A stretch of 64,000 nt of DNA from Gemmatimonadota bacterium (GTDB taxonomy: Bacteria > Gemmatimonadota > Gemmatimonadetes > Longimicrobiales > Gaopeijiaceae), in contig JACZXQ010000021.1 of NCBI GenBank assembly GCA_022571515.1, forward strand, positions 1 through 64,000, in the 5' to 3' direction. Positions 25,367 through 34,547 of this stretch are shown in pieces (the first letter of the stretch is position 1; the number at the start of each line of letters is the position of its first letter). The notes beneath the pieces were generated by a model, which saw only the letters and a list, made by a program, of their open reading frames with translations, had not been told where the DNA came from and did no database searches. A program made the position numbers and the translations under genes.

Positions 25367-25440
25367 TGGACTCTGTGGGGCCGGGCCATCTCGCCCGGGT
25401 CGGCTTTTCGTGAAAGATGAGGGGAGGTAGCTTCGAGCCC

Positions 25441-28116
25441 ATGTTGTCAGCTACGGGGTTCTTGCGGCTGGTTCTTGTGAGCCTTCTGGCCGTTGCCGGC
25501 TCGTTCGACATGGCGCGAGGCCAGCGCCTTCAAGACCGGAGGGGCGTGCTCGAGGCGGGTCTCGTCATGCGGCAGTTGGACGGGGTCAAGCGGGTCCTGA
25601 TGATCGGGGCCCATCCCGACGACGAGGACACACCCCTGCTCACTGTACTCGCCCGAGGGATGGGGGTCGAGACGGCCTACCTCTCGCTCACCCGCGGGGA
25701 CGGAGGCCAGAACCTGATCGGTCCGGAGATGGGTGAAGGGCTGGGCATCATCAGGACGGGTGAGCTCGAGGCGGCGCGCGCGTTGGACGGCGGCGTACAG
25801 TTCTTCGGGAGAGCGTTCGACTACGGCTACTCCAAGAGCGCCGACGAGGCCTTCCGCCACTGGCCGCGCGACGGGTTGGTCGAGGATGTAGTGCGCATCA
25901 TCCGAAGGTACCGGCCACAGGTCGTCGTGACCGTGTGGAGTGGCACGCCGCGGGATGGTCACGGACAGCATGAGGCGGCGGGTCTTGTCGCCATCGAGGC
26001 GTTCGACGCTGCGGGGGACCCGAGCCGCTACCCGGGCGTGGGTGAGCCTTGGCAGGCGGCCAAGCTCTATCGCTCCGTCCGCTTCGCCAGGGAGGCCGGT
26101 CCGGTTCAGATCGAAACGGGCGCCTACGATCCACTGCTGGGGAGATCCCACTTCCAGCTCGCCATGGAGAGCCGCAGCCAACACAGGTCGCAGGACATGG
26201 GTGTCCCCCAGCCCCTGGGGCGCCGGCCGTCGGGTCTGGAGCTGATCCAGAGCCATGTGGCAGACTCAGACGTGGACGGGATCTTCGCGGGAGTGGATAC
26301 GACGCTGGTCGGGCTTGCGCGAGACCTGTCCGGGCCGGCGGCTGATGCGGTGGGGGAGCATTTCACTTCCTACCGCGGACATCTCCGCCGCGCGGAGGGG
26401 GCGCTCGACCTGCTGCGTCCGGACCGCGCCGCGCCGCCTCTCGCGAGTGCGGTGTTGGAGCTCCAGGCCGCCATGGCACGCGTGGAAGCGGCGGACCCCG
26501 AGGGTGGCACCTCCCTCTCTCGCGAGCTTTCCACCCGTCTCGAGCGAGCGGGATATGCCCTGAGGCTCGTCAGTTCGCTCGTATACGACGTGCGCGTCGA
26601 CGACGACCTCGTTGCCGAGGGCGACGAACTCAGGCTCGATGTGCGAGTGTGGAACGGTGGTCGTTTCACGGTGAACGCGGAGGTGCCCCGGGTGCGCACG
26701 CCGGGGGGCGGCTGGTCCGTGGAGATCGTGGATGTCGGTGGGTCGGCCACAGGACCCGCTGCGGTGGCTCCGGGCGATGTAGCGCTCTGGACGTTCCGGG
26801 TGCGCGTCCCGGCCGGCGCGGACGTCTCCGAGCTCTACTACTTGAAACAGCCCCGGCAGGGGGAGATGTACAACTGGGAGGGCGAGGAAGACCTCGCCGG
26901 CGACCCACGCAACCCGCCAGTGCTCTCTGCCGTGACCGACTACACGCTCACAGTTCCGGGTGTGGACGTCCCCGTTAGGCTGAGCATGTCGGCTGCCGCG
27001 GAATTCGTCGGTGTGGACAAGGCCCGGGGCGAGTTCCGAAAGCCGCTGCTCACGGTTCCGGCGCTTTCCGTGGGCATGGAGCCCACGATGATGGCCTGGC
27101 CGGCCGGCCTGCAAGAGGCGCGCAGTGTCAGGGTGGTCCTACGCAATGAGGCGGACACAGGCACCTCCGGCTCGCTGACACTCGAGGCGCCCGACGGCTG
27201 GTCCGTAGTGCCGGACGAGCAGCCCTTCGAGTTCGACGCACCTGGTGCGGGCCGGGCGTTCACCTTCAGCGTGCAGCCGGGGCCGGGGGTCGGCGAAGGC
27301 AGCCACGTGTTCCGGGCCGTGGCGGTCACGCGTGACGGTCGTCGGTTCGACCGCCGTGTAGACGTGATCGACTATCCACACATCCCACGCAGTCTCTACT
27401 TCGCGCCCGCCGAGACCAGGGTGTCCGTCTTCCCTGTCCGTGTGGTCGAGGGGCTCGAGGTCGGCTACATCATGGGCTCGGGCGACGATGGGCTCGAGGC
27501 TCTGCGGCAGCTCGGCGTCGAGGTACGCGAGGTTGGGTCGGAGGCTGTGCGTGACGGTGATTTTTCGGAGTTCGACGTCATTGTGTTGGGAATCCGCGTG
27601 TATGAGACACGCCCCGACGTGGCCGCGGTGAACGACCAACTCCTCGAGTTCGCCCGGTCCGGCGGCACCGTGGTCGTGCAGTACAACAAGTATGAGTATC
27701 CCGCCGGTGAGTATGCTCCTTTCCCTGTCAGCATGGGTAGCCGGCCGGTGGATCGGGTGACCGACGAAAATTCTCCCGTGGCGTTCGTGGACCCCGAATC
27801 TCCGGTTCTCACGACACCTAATCGGATCGGGATGGCCGACTTCGAGGGGTGGGTCCAAGAGCGCGGGCTGTATTTCCTCAAGGAGTGGGATGATCGCTAC
27901 ACGCCGATTCTCGAGCTTACCGACCCTGGCGAGGAGCCCAAACTCGGCTCCCTGGTCGTCGCGCCGGTGGGGGACGGACTCTATGTGTACGCGGCGCTTG
28001 CGTTCTTCCGGCAGTTTCCGGCCGGTGTGCCCGGCGCATATCGGATCTTCGCCAACCTGGTCTCGCTGACCGGAGACGACTGGCGCAGGTACGCTGAAGT
28101 GGGGGGACGCCGTTAG
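25441..28116 (+). CDS. Secreted PIG-L (LmbE-like) deacetylase with C-terminal accessory domains
   Basis: Predicted exported zinc-dependent N-deacetylase of about 890 residues. A signal peptide ends near MARGQ. The PIG-L domain (about residues 40-190) has the metal motif GAHPDDED and the second histidine region DGHGQHEAAG. The middle contains beta-rich NEW3-like segments, and the last 230 residues look like a GATase1/ThuA-type domain (FDVIVLGIRVYETRP, GGTVVVQYNKYEYP). PIG-L enzymes deacetylate N-acetyl sugars or glycolipids. ATG 25417 is an alternative start; 25441 is preceded by GGAGGT at 12 bases. The stop overlaps the start of a short membrane-protein gene. Confidence 0.83.
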   Translation: MLSATGFLRLVLVSLLAVAGSFDMARGQRLQDRRGVLEAGLVMRQLDGVKRVLMIGAHPDDEDTPLLTVLARGMGVETAYLSLTRGDGGQNLIGPEMGEGLGIIRTGELEAARALDGGVQFFGRAFDYGYSKSADEAFRHWPRDGLVEDVVRIIRRYRPQVVVTVWSGTPRDGHGQHEAAGLVAIEAFDAAGDPSRYPGVGEPWQAAKLYRSVRFAREAGPVQIETGAYDPLLGRSHFQLAMESRSQHRSQDMGVPQPLGRRPSGLELIQSHVADSDVDGIFAGVDTTLVGLARDLSGPAADAVGEHFTSYRGHLRRAEGALDLLRPDRAAPPLASAVLELQAAMARVEAADPEGGTSLSRELSTRLERAGYALRLVSSLVYDVRVDDDLVAEGDELRLDVRVWNGGRFTVNAEVPRVRTPGGGWSVEIVDVGGSATGPAAVAPGDVALWTFRVRVPAGADVSELYYLKQPRQGEMYNWEGEEDLAGDPRNPPVLSAVTDYTLTVPGVDVPVRLSMSAAAEFVGVDKARGEFRKPLLTVPALSVGMEPTMMAWPAGLQEARSVRVVLRNEADTGTSGSLTLEAPDGWSVVPDEQPFEFDAPGAGRAFTFSVQPGPGVGEGSHVFRAVAVTRDGRRFDRRVDVIDYPHIPRSLYFAPAETRVSVFPVRVVEGLEVGYIMGSGDDGLEALRQLGVEVREVGSEAVRDGDFSEFDVIVLGIRVYETRPDVAAVNDQLLEFARSGGTVVVQYNKYEYPAGEYAPFPVSMGSRPVDRVTDENSPVAFVDPESPVLTTPNRIGMADFEGWVQERGLYFLKEWDDRYTPILELTDPGEEPKLGSLVVAPVGDGLYVYAALAFFRQFPAGVPGAYRIFANLVSLTGDDWRRYAEVGGRR

Positions 28117-28271
28117 TGGAGGAACAAGAGAAACAACCCGAGGATGACAGCGGGCGCATCGGGATCTTCCCGAGTTGGAATGCGTTGTATGCGACCGTAG
28201 TGGTCTATACGCTGGCCATGATCGTGCTGTTGTATGTGTTCACCGTCCTGCTCGACTACAGCTCTCCATGA
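28116..28271 (+). CDS. Small single-span membrane protein (51 residues)
   Basis: A 52-codon frame, shorter than most gene finders accept. GTG 28116 overlaps the TAG of the deacetylase gene and the TGA at 28271 overlaps the ATG of the symporter gene, so its position is locked between two real genes. It starts VEEQEKQPEDDSGRIGIFPS, then has one hydrophobic span (YATVVVYTLAMIVLLYVFTV) and a short tail. The acidic N-terminus followed by one span and the overlap with a sodium symporter suggest an accessory subunit of that carrier. No known family was recognised. Confidence 0.7.
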   Translation: MEEQEKQPEDDSGRIGIFPSWNALYATVVVYTLAMIVLLYVFTVLLDYSSP

Positions 28272-29959
28272 GCGGAATCGATTGGGCGGTCTTCCTCCTC
28301 TACTTCGGAGCCGTGGTGGGCTTCGCCCTTTACCATAGCCGCAAGAACGTCGGGATTGAGGGCTACTTCCTCGGCAACCGCCGGCTTCCGTGGGCGGCGA
28401 TCGGCCTCTCGGTGATGGCCACTCAGGCGAGCGCGATCACCTTCATCGGCACCACCGGCCAGGCCTTCGAGGACGGCATGGAGTTCATCCAGGTCTACCT
28501 GCCGCAGCCTCTGGTCATGGTGATCCTGTGTGTCCTGTTCGTGCCTTTCTTCTACAAGGCCAAGTTCTACACGGCCTACGAGTATCTCGAAGGACGCTTC
28601 GACGCGAAGACCCGCTCATTGACCGCGTTCTTGTTTCTGGTCTCGCGCGGCCTCGCCGCGGGAATCGTTCTGTACGCACCCGCGATCGTGCTGTCCGTGA
28701 TCATGGGATGGGACGAAAGGGTGACCATCCTGATCATGGGCGTTATCACGATTCTTTACACCATGGTGGGTGGAATCACGGCGGTGATCTGGACCGACGT
28801 GATCCAGATGCTGCTGATGTTCGTAGGCATCGGGGCGGCGGTCGTGATCCTGTTCGCGACGCTGCCGCCCGAGGTGGGCGTGGGAGACGTGGTCTATATC
28901 GGCGGCATACAGGAGATGTGGAAGAGCATCGACCTGTCGTGGGACCCGACCAACCGCTACACACTGTGGACAGGCGTCATCGGCGGGTTCTTCCTGGCGC
29001 TCGCCTACTTCGGCACCGACCAGAGTCAGGTCCAGCGTTATCTCACGGCCAAGTCCCTCAGGCAGAGCCGGCTGGCACTCATCTTCAACGCGTTTGTGAA
29101 GGTCCCGATGCAGTTCGCCATCCTGTCCATCGGGGTTCTGCTGTTCGTGTTCTATCACTTCGAGCAGCCGCCACTGATCTTCAACCCGGCCGAGGTCGCA
29201 GTGGTCGAGGCGAGTGAGCTGGGCGCTGAGTACCGAGATTTGACCGCCCAGCACACTCGCCTTCACGGCGAGCGCCGTGAAGCCACGTTGGGCCTGCTCG
29301 AGGCGCGCCGGCAGGGTGGGGAGCTGGCATCCTACCAAACGAGTATCCAGGACTACGACGAGCGCATGTCGGAGCTCCGGAGCGAGGCGAAGAGCCTGAT
29401 CTCGGAGGTGCGAGGGGCTGTGTCGAACGACGTCAACTACGTCTTCCCGTCGTATCTCGTCAAATATGTTCCTGCGGGGCTTCTGGGACTGATGATCGCC
29501 GTCATCTTCGCGGCGGCGATGTCCTCGCTCGACTCGGAGCTCACTGCCCTGTCCAGTGCCACGGTCATCGACTTCTATAAACGGTGGTTCCGTCCGAAGG
29601 CTTCGGACGCGCACTACCTCCTGGCGTCACGCGTGAGCACGTTCTTTTGGGGTGCCATGGCCGTGGTGGTTGCGTTGTACGCGGGCCGTCTGGGCTCGCT
29701 GATCGAGGCCGTGAACCTGGTCGGGTCGTACTTCTACGGCTCGCTGCTCGGCGTCTTCCTGCTTGGTTTCTTGGTGCGGCGGGCAAACGGTACCGGAGCC
29801 TTCTTCGGTCTGATTGCGGGCATGGGCTCGGTGTGGATCGTCGCAGCGACGACGGAGATCTCGTTCTTGTACTACAACGTGGTAGGAGCGGTGGTGGTCG
29901 TAGGCGTGGGTGCTTTGCTCAGCGGGCTTTCCGGGGGGCGGCCGCCTGAGGTTGTCTAG
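28268..29959 (+). CDS. Sodium/solute symporter, SSS family
   Basis: Integral membrane carrier of 563 residues with about 13 hydrophobic segments. The start at 28268 overlaps the small upstream gene (ATGA). Family features include GYFLGNRRLPWAAIGLSVMATQ in the first loops and the unwound-helix pattern ASAITFIGTTGQ. Between residues about 310 and 400 there is a charged insert predicted helical (ELGAEYRDLTAQHTRLHGER and following). Relatives carry sugars, nucleosides, proline or sialic acid with sodium; the substrate is unknown. Co-transcription with the deacetylase suggests uptake of a deacetylated product. Confidence 0.88.
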   Translation: MSGIDWAVFLLYFGAVVGFALYHSRKNVGIEGYFLGNRRLPWAAIGLSVMATQASAITFIGTTGQAFEDGMEFIQVYLPQPLVMVILCVLFVPFFYKAKFYTAYEYLEGRFDAKTRSLTAFLFLVSRGLAAGIVLYAPAIVLSVIMGWDERVTILIMGVITILYTMVGGITAVIWTDVIQMLLMFVGIGAAVVILFATLPPEVGVGDVVYIGGIQEMWKSIDLSWDPTNRYTLWTGVIGGFFLALAYFGTDQSQVQRYLTAKSLRQSRLALIFNAFVKVPMQFAILSIGVLLFVFYHFEQPPLIFNPAEVAVVEASELGAEYRDLTAQHTRLHGERREATLGLLEARRQGGELASYQTSIQDYDERMSELRSEAKSLISEVRGAVSNDVNYVFPSYLVKYVPAGLLGLMIAVIFAAAMSSLDSELTALSSATVIDFYKRWFRPKASDAHYLLASRVSTFFWGAMAVVVALYAGRLGSLIEAVNLVGSYFYGSLLGVFLLGFLVRRANGTGAFFGLIAGMGSVWIVAATTEISFLYYNVVGAVVVVGVGALLSGLSGGRPPEVV

Positions 29960-29987
29960 GTCGGCCGGTTGCACAGCGTGGCCCGCG

Positions 29988-31067
29988 TCAGTCTCCGAAC
30001 GAAATCCCAAGGCTGCGGGCGGTTTGGACCACGTCGCCGTCCAGCGGAACTCGCTTGATGTCCGTCACCGCCTCGGCAAGTGGCACGGCCAGTACCTTCG
30101 GCGGATCCAGAGCCACCATGCACCCGAAGCAGCCGTCCTGCACGAGCTTGACGGCAGCGGCCCCGAACCGTAAGGCGAGGAGCCGGTCATAAGCGTTGGG
30201 TTGTCCACCTCTCTGGAGATGTCTAAGCGCGAGCGACCGGGTTTCCCTCCCCGTGCGCTGGCCGATTTCGTGCGCCAGCCGTTCTGCAATGCCGCCGAGT
30301 CTCTCCGTTTTGCCCGCACCGCCCCTCTCCGCCAGTACCGGGTCACCGCCTTCGGGGAAGGCGCCTTCAGCCGCCACAACGATGGCGAACCCGAGGTCTC
30401 CCTCGTACCGTTCGTCGATCTTCCGGCACACGTTGTCGAGGCGATACGGGATCTCGGGAATCAGGATCACGTCAGCCGTACCCGCCATGCCTGCGAACAG
30501 CGCAATCCAGCCGGTACCACGGCCCATGACTTCTACGACCATCACACGGCTGTGGGCCTCCGCTGTGGAGTGGAGTTTGCTGATTGCGTCCGTCGCGGTC
30601 TCGACTGCGGTATGGAAGCCGAACGTTACCTGCGTTGCGGCGAGGTCGTTGTCGATGGTCTTGGGCACGCCGACCACCGGCAGGCCCTTCTCCGAAAGCT
30701 TGGCCGCGATCCTGAGGGACCCGTCGCCGCCGATGGCTATGAGGGCGTCGAGGCCACGCCGCTTGAACTCGCTGACCACCTCCTCGGACCTGTCGACCAA
30801 CTGGATCTCCCCGTCCGGGCCCTCGACCGGCCACTTGAGGGGATTGCCGCGATTGGTGGTGCCGAGGATCGTTCCCCCGGTGTGGGTGATGCCCCGGACC
30901 GAAGCACGCGTGAGGGACACCAGCCCATCTTCCTGGAAGAGGCCATGATAACCCCGGCGGATGCCGACCACCTCCCAACCCAGGTTCAATGCCGATAGCG
31001 ACGCGGCCCTGATGACGGCGTTGAGCCCGGGGGCATCGCCGCCGCCCGTATTGATGGCAATCCTCAA
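29988..31067 (-). CDS. pfkA: 6-phosphofructokinase, PfkA family
   Basis: Phosphorylates fructose 6-phosphate at C1, the committing step of glycolysis. It begins with the canonical INTGGGDAPGLNAVIRA and contains IGGDGS (Gly at the position that separates ATP from PPi enzymes), PKTIDND (Lys where E. coli ATP-PFK has Gly), VMGRGTGW and RHLQRGGQP. Gly plus Lys is the mixed pattern of the actinobacterial-type group, so ATP use is more likely but PPi use is not excluded. It lies 34 bases downstream of the barrel gene and may be read from the same transcript. Confidence 0.88.
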   Translation of the reverse strand: MRIAINTGGGDAPGLNAVIRAASLSALNLGWEVVGIRRGYHGLFQEDGLVSLTRASVRGITHTGGTILGTTNRGNPLKWPVEGPDGEIQLVDRSEEVVSEFKRRGLDALIAIGGDGSLRIAAKLSEKGLPVVGVPKTIDNDLAATQVTFGFHTAVETATDAISKLHSTAEAHSRVMVVEVMGRGTGWIALFAGMAGTADVILIPEIPYRLDNVCRKIDERYEGDLGFAIVVAAEGAFPEGGDPVLAERGGAGKTERLGGIAERLAHEIGQRTGRETRSLALRHLQRGGQPNAYDRLLALRFGAAAVKLVQDGCFGCMVALDPPKVLAVPLAEAVTDIKRVPLDGDVVQTARSLGISFGD

Positions 31068-31101
31068 CAGTCGGCTCCGCGTCTGGGGAGCGACAACGTA
31101 C

Positions 31102-32247
31102 TTATCTGAACCGGATGGTAGCCCCTGTCTCTATGCCCCAGAAACCATGGCTTTCACCCCCTTCGGCCGTGAGTTGGCCAAAGAGCCCCCGGATCCGCGG
31201 GAAGAAGTCGAAGGCGGTGAACAGCCGGAGAGGGAGATCCACACCACCCCGGAGGATCCAGCCGGACCCGGAGTCGAACCCGTCGTCATTCCGGTCCTGA
31301 ATTCGAAGGTCGACCATCGGGTGCATGTAGACCGTCGAGCCGACGGGCACTGCGCCGCCGATGCCGACCATGAACAGGTTCTGCCATCCGGCACTGAGGA
31401 TCGAATCGCCCAAGATAGCCCCGGTGTCGTCGATTAGCTGGAGGCTCAGGTCGCCATCGGTCCGCCAGAGGTTCGCCACGAAAGCGTTCCAGGTGGAGCT
31501 ACCGGCACGGAATGCGTACGACGCGTCGACCCGGACCCGGTCTCCCGCCTGAAAGAGGTTGCGTCCGTCCAATTGATCCGACTGGAACGTCTGGAACGTG
31601 ACGCCTCCCGTGAACTTGCCGCTCTCTCCCACATTCCTGTCCAGAGCCAACCGAACCCTGCTCTCGTTACCGGGCGAGTAGGAGAAGACCGTGTCCGCAC
31701 TCGGTTCGAAGTCGTCGGCCAAGCGATAGCTGGCGCCGATCCCCAAACCCCAACTGCCGATGCGGTGTACTGTCGCCACGCCGGTCGTGATTGCGAACCC
31801 CGTGCCCCAGGTTGCTTCGTTGAAGCCCAGAATGTCGGAAGAGAGCACGGATGCCACCACGGCTTCCTCCGTGTTGTGCGTCGCATTTCCCGTGGGAAGC
31901 GCCGCGCCCACCGTGAGCACGGCCCAGGGGCTCGCCTGATAGCTGAGTCGCACTCGCGTATCGACCGCGCCGTTTAGCACGAAGGTCTCGTTCTCACGCT
32001 CGACCCGGCCTTCGGCCCACGCGGCGTAGAAGTCGGCCGAGAACTTCTCGTTCACCGAAAACCGATAGGCGATCGGAATGAGGAGGAGGTTTGCTACTTC
32101 GATTCCCAAAGCTTCGTCGAAGGACAGGCCCTGGAAGTTCACGCTGACGCCCAGGCTCTGCTGGACCTCCTGAGCCTCCAGAGGTCCCGCCGTCAGAATA
32201 GCCACCGCTAGCGCCAACACTCCGTACTCTCTGGCCCGGGCGTTCAT
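31102..32247 (-). CDS. Outer-membrane beta-barrel protein
   Basis: Exported protein of 381 residues with a signal peptide ending after LEAQ. The mature part shows alternating hydrophobic and polar strands with aromatic girdles and ends in ATIRFR, the C-terminal aromatic-basic pattern of outer-membrane barrels. No family was recognised beyond transporter-like or DUF3187-like barrels. Its ATG overlaps the stop of the upstream CsgG/TPR lipoprotein gene by four bases, so the two are probably made together and may form one export or sensing complex. Confidence 0.75.
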   Translation of the reverse strand: MNARAREYGVLALAVAILTAGPLEAQEVQQSLGVSVNFQGLSFDEALGIEVANLLLIPIAYRFSVNEKFSADFYAAWAEGRVERENETFVLNGAVDTRVRLSYQASPWAVLTVGAALPTGNATHNTEEAVVASVLSSDILGFNEATWGTGFAITTGVATVHRIGSWGLGIGASYRLADDFEPSADTVFSYSPGNESRVRLALDRNVGESGKFTGGVTFQTFQSDQLDGRNLFQAGDRVRVDASYAFRAGSSTWNAFVANLWRTDGDLSLQLIDDTGAILGDSILSAGWQNLFMVGIGGAVPVGSTVYMHPMVDLRIQDRNDDGFDSGSGWILRGGVDLPLRLFTAFDFFPRIRGLFGQLTAEGGESHGFWGIETGATIRFR

Positions 32248-33644
32248 TGCAGGCCCCCTCCCGTCGGCGGGCGCGGGATCTTCAGCCGGAACACGGCTAT
32301 GGAGGTGGTGGGGGTTGTGGTGCCTTCACGGCCGCCCGCTTCCTGGGTCGGGTCACGATCGTTGGTTTGTCTTTGGCCGGACCCGGTGCTCGCGGCACCC
32401 TGGCCCAAGACGCCAATGGAAGGACTCGGATTGACGTCGTTGGCCGTCTTCGTCAGGAAGTCCTGGTTGGCGGCGACGTAATCGTTGGCACCGGGCACAC
32501 CGGTGAGCCCGCCACCCAACTCGGGTGCGCCCGTGTTCTCCACCTGATCGGTCGTCGTAGTGCTCGCCGATGCCAAGCCCTCGGCTTCGATCTCTGCCTG
32601 GACGGCGGGAGCATAACCCGGATCCAGAGAAGCCGCCTGCCGGAAGAAGTCTTGGGCCTCCTGATAGTCGCCTCGGTCCATCGCCATCAAGCCTTGGCCG
32701 TAGGCGAGAAAGGCGAGCAGGTTTTCCGCGCGGTTGTTGTTGATCGCCTCTCGCTCGGCAGGGGTCAACTCGGCACCGAGGATATCGAGTACCTGGAAGA
32801 CCGCATCCTTCTCCATATCGAAGAGGTCCTCCAACAGATCCTCGGCCCGGATGGCTCCCGCCGACTGCGCCCGCACGGTGTTGAGCACATCGGCGTCCAT
32901 CCGGAGCGCGTCGGTCCCGAGCGTCGTCAGCGCTCCCTGCACGACGTGCTCGGATCGCAACATCCGCCCCGCTCGCGCGCCAGTGGCTGCGGAGGTGTAG
33001 CCCGTCTCGGTGAGCGCCATCTCGTCGAGCAGAGACTGAATCTGCGTCCGCTCGAGCACCGTGAGCGCATTCGAAAGCGATAGGTCGGTGATCATCATGT
33101 CCGCCATCGCTACCTGAAGTGGCAGCAGATCTTGGTTGTCCGAGATCAGGCGGAACGGGAAGACCGCCACCGTGCGGGGCTGCGGCGCCGCCGTGGTCAG
33201 CCGAGCCTCCTGGGCCAGGGCTGCCCGAGCTTCGGTTTGCAACTCACGCCTAACCATGAGAAGTAGCCTCTCACGAAGTTCGTCCTTGAGCGGATCCCAC
33301 TTCCCAACGTCGAGGTATCTGGAGTAGGCCTCCCGGGCGCCTCCCCAGTCCTCCATTGCCTCGTTCGCGAGACCCAGGTAGAAAAAGGCCGCGCCCGTCT
33401 CGCCTCCATCGGCTACGACCGTGCCTAGCGTCGTGCGAGCATCGTTGAAGCGCTTGGCCTTGTAGAGAGCGATGCCGAACTGAGTCCGCAGGTCGAGGTC
33501 GTCGGGGCTGGCCACGGCGGACTGTTGAAGCCGCGGTACGTCGGCCGCGGTGACATCCGGCATGCCAGTGGCACACCCAGCGACGTGAGCTGCTAGGATG
33601 AAGAGGAAAGTGGTCCTGAGACTGAGACGCTGCGCCATGCTCAT
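32244..33644 (-). CDS. CsgG-like/TPR lipoprotein
   Basis: Predicted outer-membrane-directed lipoprotein of 466 residues. The start at 33644 (MSMAQRLSLRT) has a GAGGAAG ribosome site and gives a lipobox HVAGC; the longer frame to 33782 is not needed. An N-terminal TPR region (about residues 35-145) is followed by a CsgG-like nucleotide-free Rossmann domain (RTVAVFPFRLISDN, MADMMITDLSLSNALTVLER, GRMLRSEHVVQGALTTLG). A second TPR-like part follows (YGQGLMAMDRGDYQEAQDFF), then a low-complexity tail. It diverges from the other CsgG-like gene at 33789. Confidence 0.78.
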   Translation of the reverse strand: MSMAQRLSLRTTFLFILAAHVAGCATGMPDVTAADVPRLQQSAVASPDDLDLRTQFGIALYKAKRFNDARTTLGTVVADGGETGAAFFYLGLANEAMEDWGGAREAYSRYLDVGKWDPLKDELRERLLLMVRRELQTEARAALAQEARLTTAAPQPRTVAVFPFRLISDNQDLLPLQVAMADMMITDLSLSNALTVLERTQIQSLLDEMALTETGYTSAATGARAGRMLRSEHVVQGALTTLGTDALRMDADVLNTVRAQSAGAIRAEDLLEDLFDMEKDAVFQVLDILGAELTPAEREAINNNRAENLLAFLAYGQGLMAMDRGDYQEAQDFFRQAASLDPGYAPAVQAEIEAEGLASASTTTTDQVENTGAPELGGGLTGVPGANDYVAANQDFLTKTANDVNPSPSIGVLGQGAASTGSGQRQTNDRDPTQEAGGREGTTTPTTSIAVFRLKIPRPPTGGGLQ

Positions 33645-33720
33645 CGGAAGCTTCCTCGGGGGTGGGAAACTGCTAAACCGGGCGAGTACCGGAAGAAAGG
33701 GCTCGCACTCGTGTTCAAGG

Positions 33721-33756
33721 CGTTCTAAATTTAGTGGGCGGAATTTCCGTGGGCAA
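33721..33756 (-). promoter_or_regulatory. Candidate promoter of the CsgG/TPR-barrel transcript
   Basis: On the minus strand TTGCCC (33751-33756) and TAAATT (33728-33733) are 17 bases apart, each matching four of six consensus bases. Start of transcription would be near 33,721, about 77 bases before the ATG at 33644. The site lies in the 144-bp AT-richer gap that also serves the divergent CsgG-like gene. Confidence 0.4.
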
Positions 33757-33788
33757 ACGATTTTTAATCCCTTGGTTGCCACTTGAAC

Positions 33789-34547
33789 ATGCTGTTAGTG
33801 CGAGTAGGTCATGGTGTGAGCCTTTCTTCGCGGAGATTTTCGTTGCGGATTCTGGGCCCGATCGGGTGTCTGGTCGCCATTTTCAGTCTGCTGGTGGCAG
33901 CATCGAATGTTTCCGCGCAGGCCGCTGACGACGACATTCCAACCGTAGCGGTGTTGGATTTTACCGGGTTCATGATGGGCCAGGGCGTGAATTCCGCGCC
34001 GCTGGGGAAGGCGGTGTCCAGTATGCTCATCACCGAACTGATGGACCGGCCGGGGATCAGGGTGATCGAGCGTTACAGGCTGCAGGATCTTCTCACCGAG
34101 CAGAAGTTGGCACTGTCGGGACGCGTGGACGAAAGCACCGCTGTCCAGATCGGAAAGATTCTCGGCGCGCAGTACGTCATTCACGGGCAGGTGACAAGCA
34201 TCTTCGACCAACTCCGCATGGATATGCGGGCCGTCGACGTCGAGACGTCCGAGGTCGTCAAAGCTCAGAAGATGTTAGACAAGACCAGTGAGCTGCTGTC
34301 GGTCGTAGTGCGCATGGCTGATTCGTTCGTTGCCAGCCTCGACCTGAAGACGCCGTCCTCACGAGTTCGAGCGGATGCGATCCCGACCAGGGCCACGATC
34401 GAGTTCTCCAGGGGCGTCGACTTCGAGGACCGGGGTGACACCGACAAGGCGTTGGAGCACTACCGGAACGCACTCGACATCCATCCGACTCACCGGGCGG
34501 CTCAGCGTGCGGTCGCACGCCTGGAGAGTGCCGGGGAGGGGACGTGA
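33789..34547 (+). CDS. CsgG-like periplasmic protein with a C-terminal TPR
   Basis: Exported protein of 252 residues, ATG 33789 (TTG 33783 also open). The signal peptide ends near NVSAQA. The core is a CsgG/FlgO-like domain (TVAVLDFTGFMMG, MLITELMDRPGIRVIERYRL, IGKILGAQYVIHGQVTSIFD), the fold used in outer-membrane secretion channels and in many periplasmic accessory proteins; the transmembrane strands of true CsgG are not evident. A TPR-like repeat closes the protein (DKALEHYRNALDIHPTH). Its stop overlaps the start of the caspase-like gene, so both are translated together. Confidence 0.78.
   Translation: MLLVRVGHGVSLSSRRFSLRILGPIGCLVAIFSLLVAASNVSAQAADDDIPTVAVLDFTGFMMGQGVNSAPLGKAVSSMLITELMDRPGIRVIERYRLQDLLTEQKLALSGRVDESTAVQIGKILGAQYVIHGQVTSIFDQLRMDMRAVDVETSEVVKAQKMLDKTSELLSVVVRMADSFVASLDLKTPSSRVRADAIPTRATIEFSRGVDFEDRGDTDKALEHYRNALDIHPTHRAAQRAVARLESAGEGT

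Noticed and set aside
25381..25410. Hairpin after the ABC operon as a strong terminator
   Set aside because: The stem is only six base pairs and the T run is short, so it was mentioned in the permease entry but not called.
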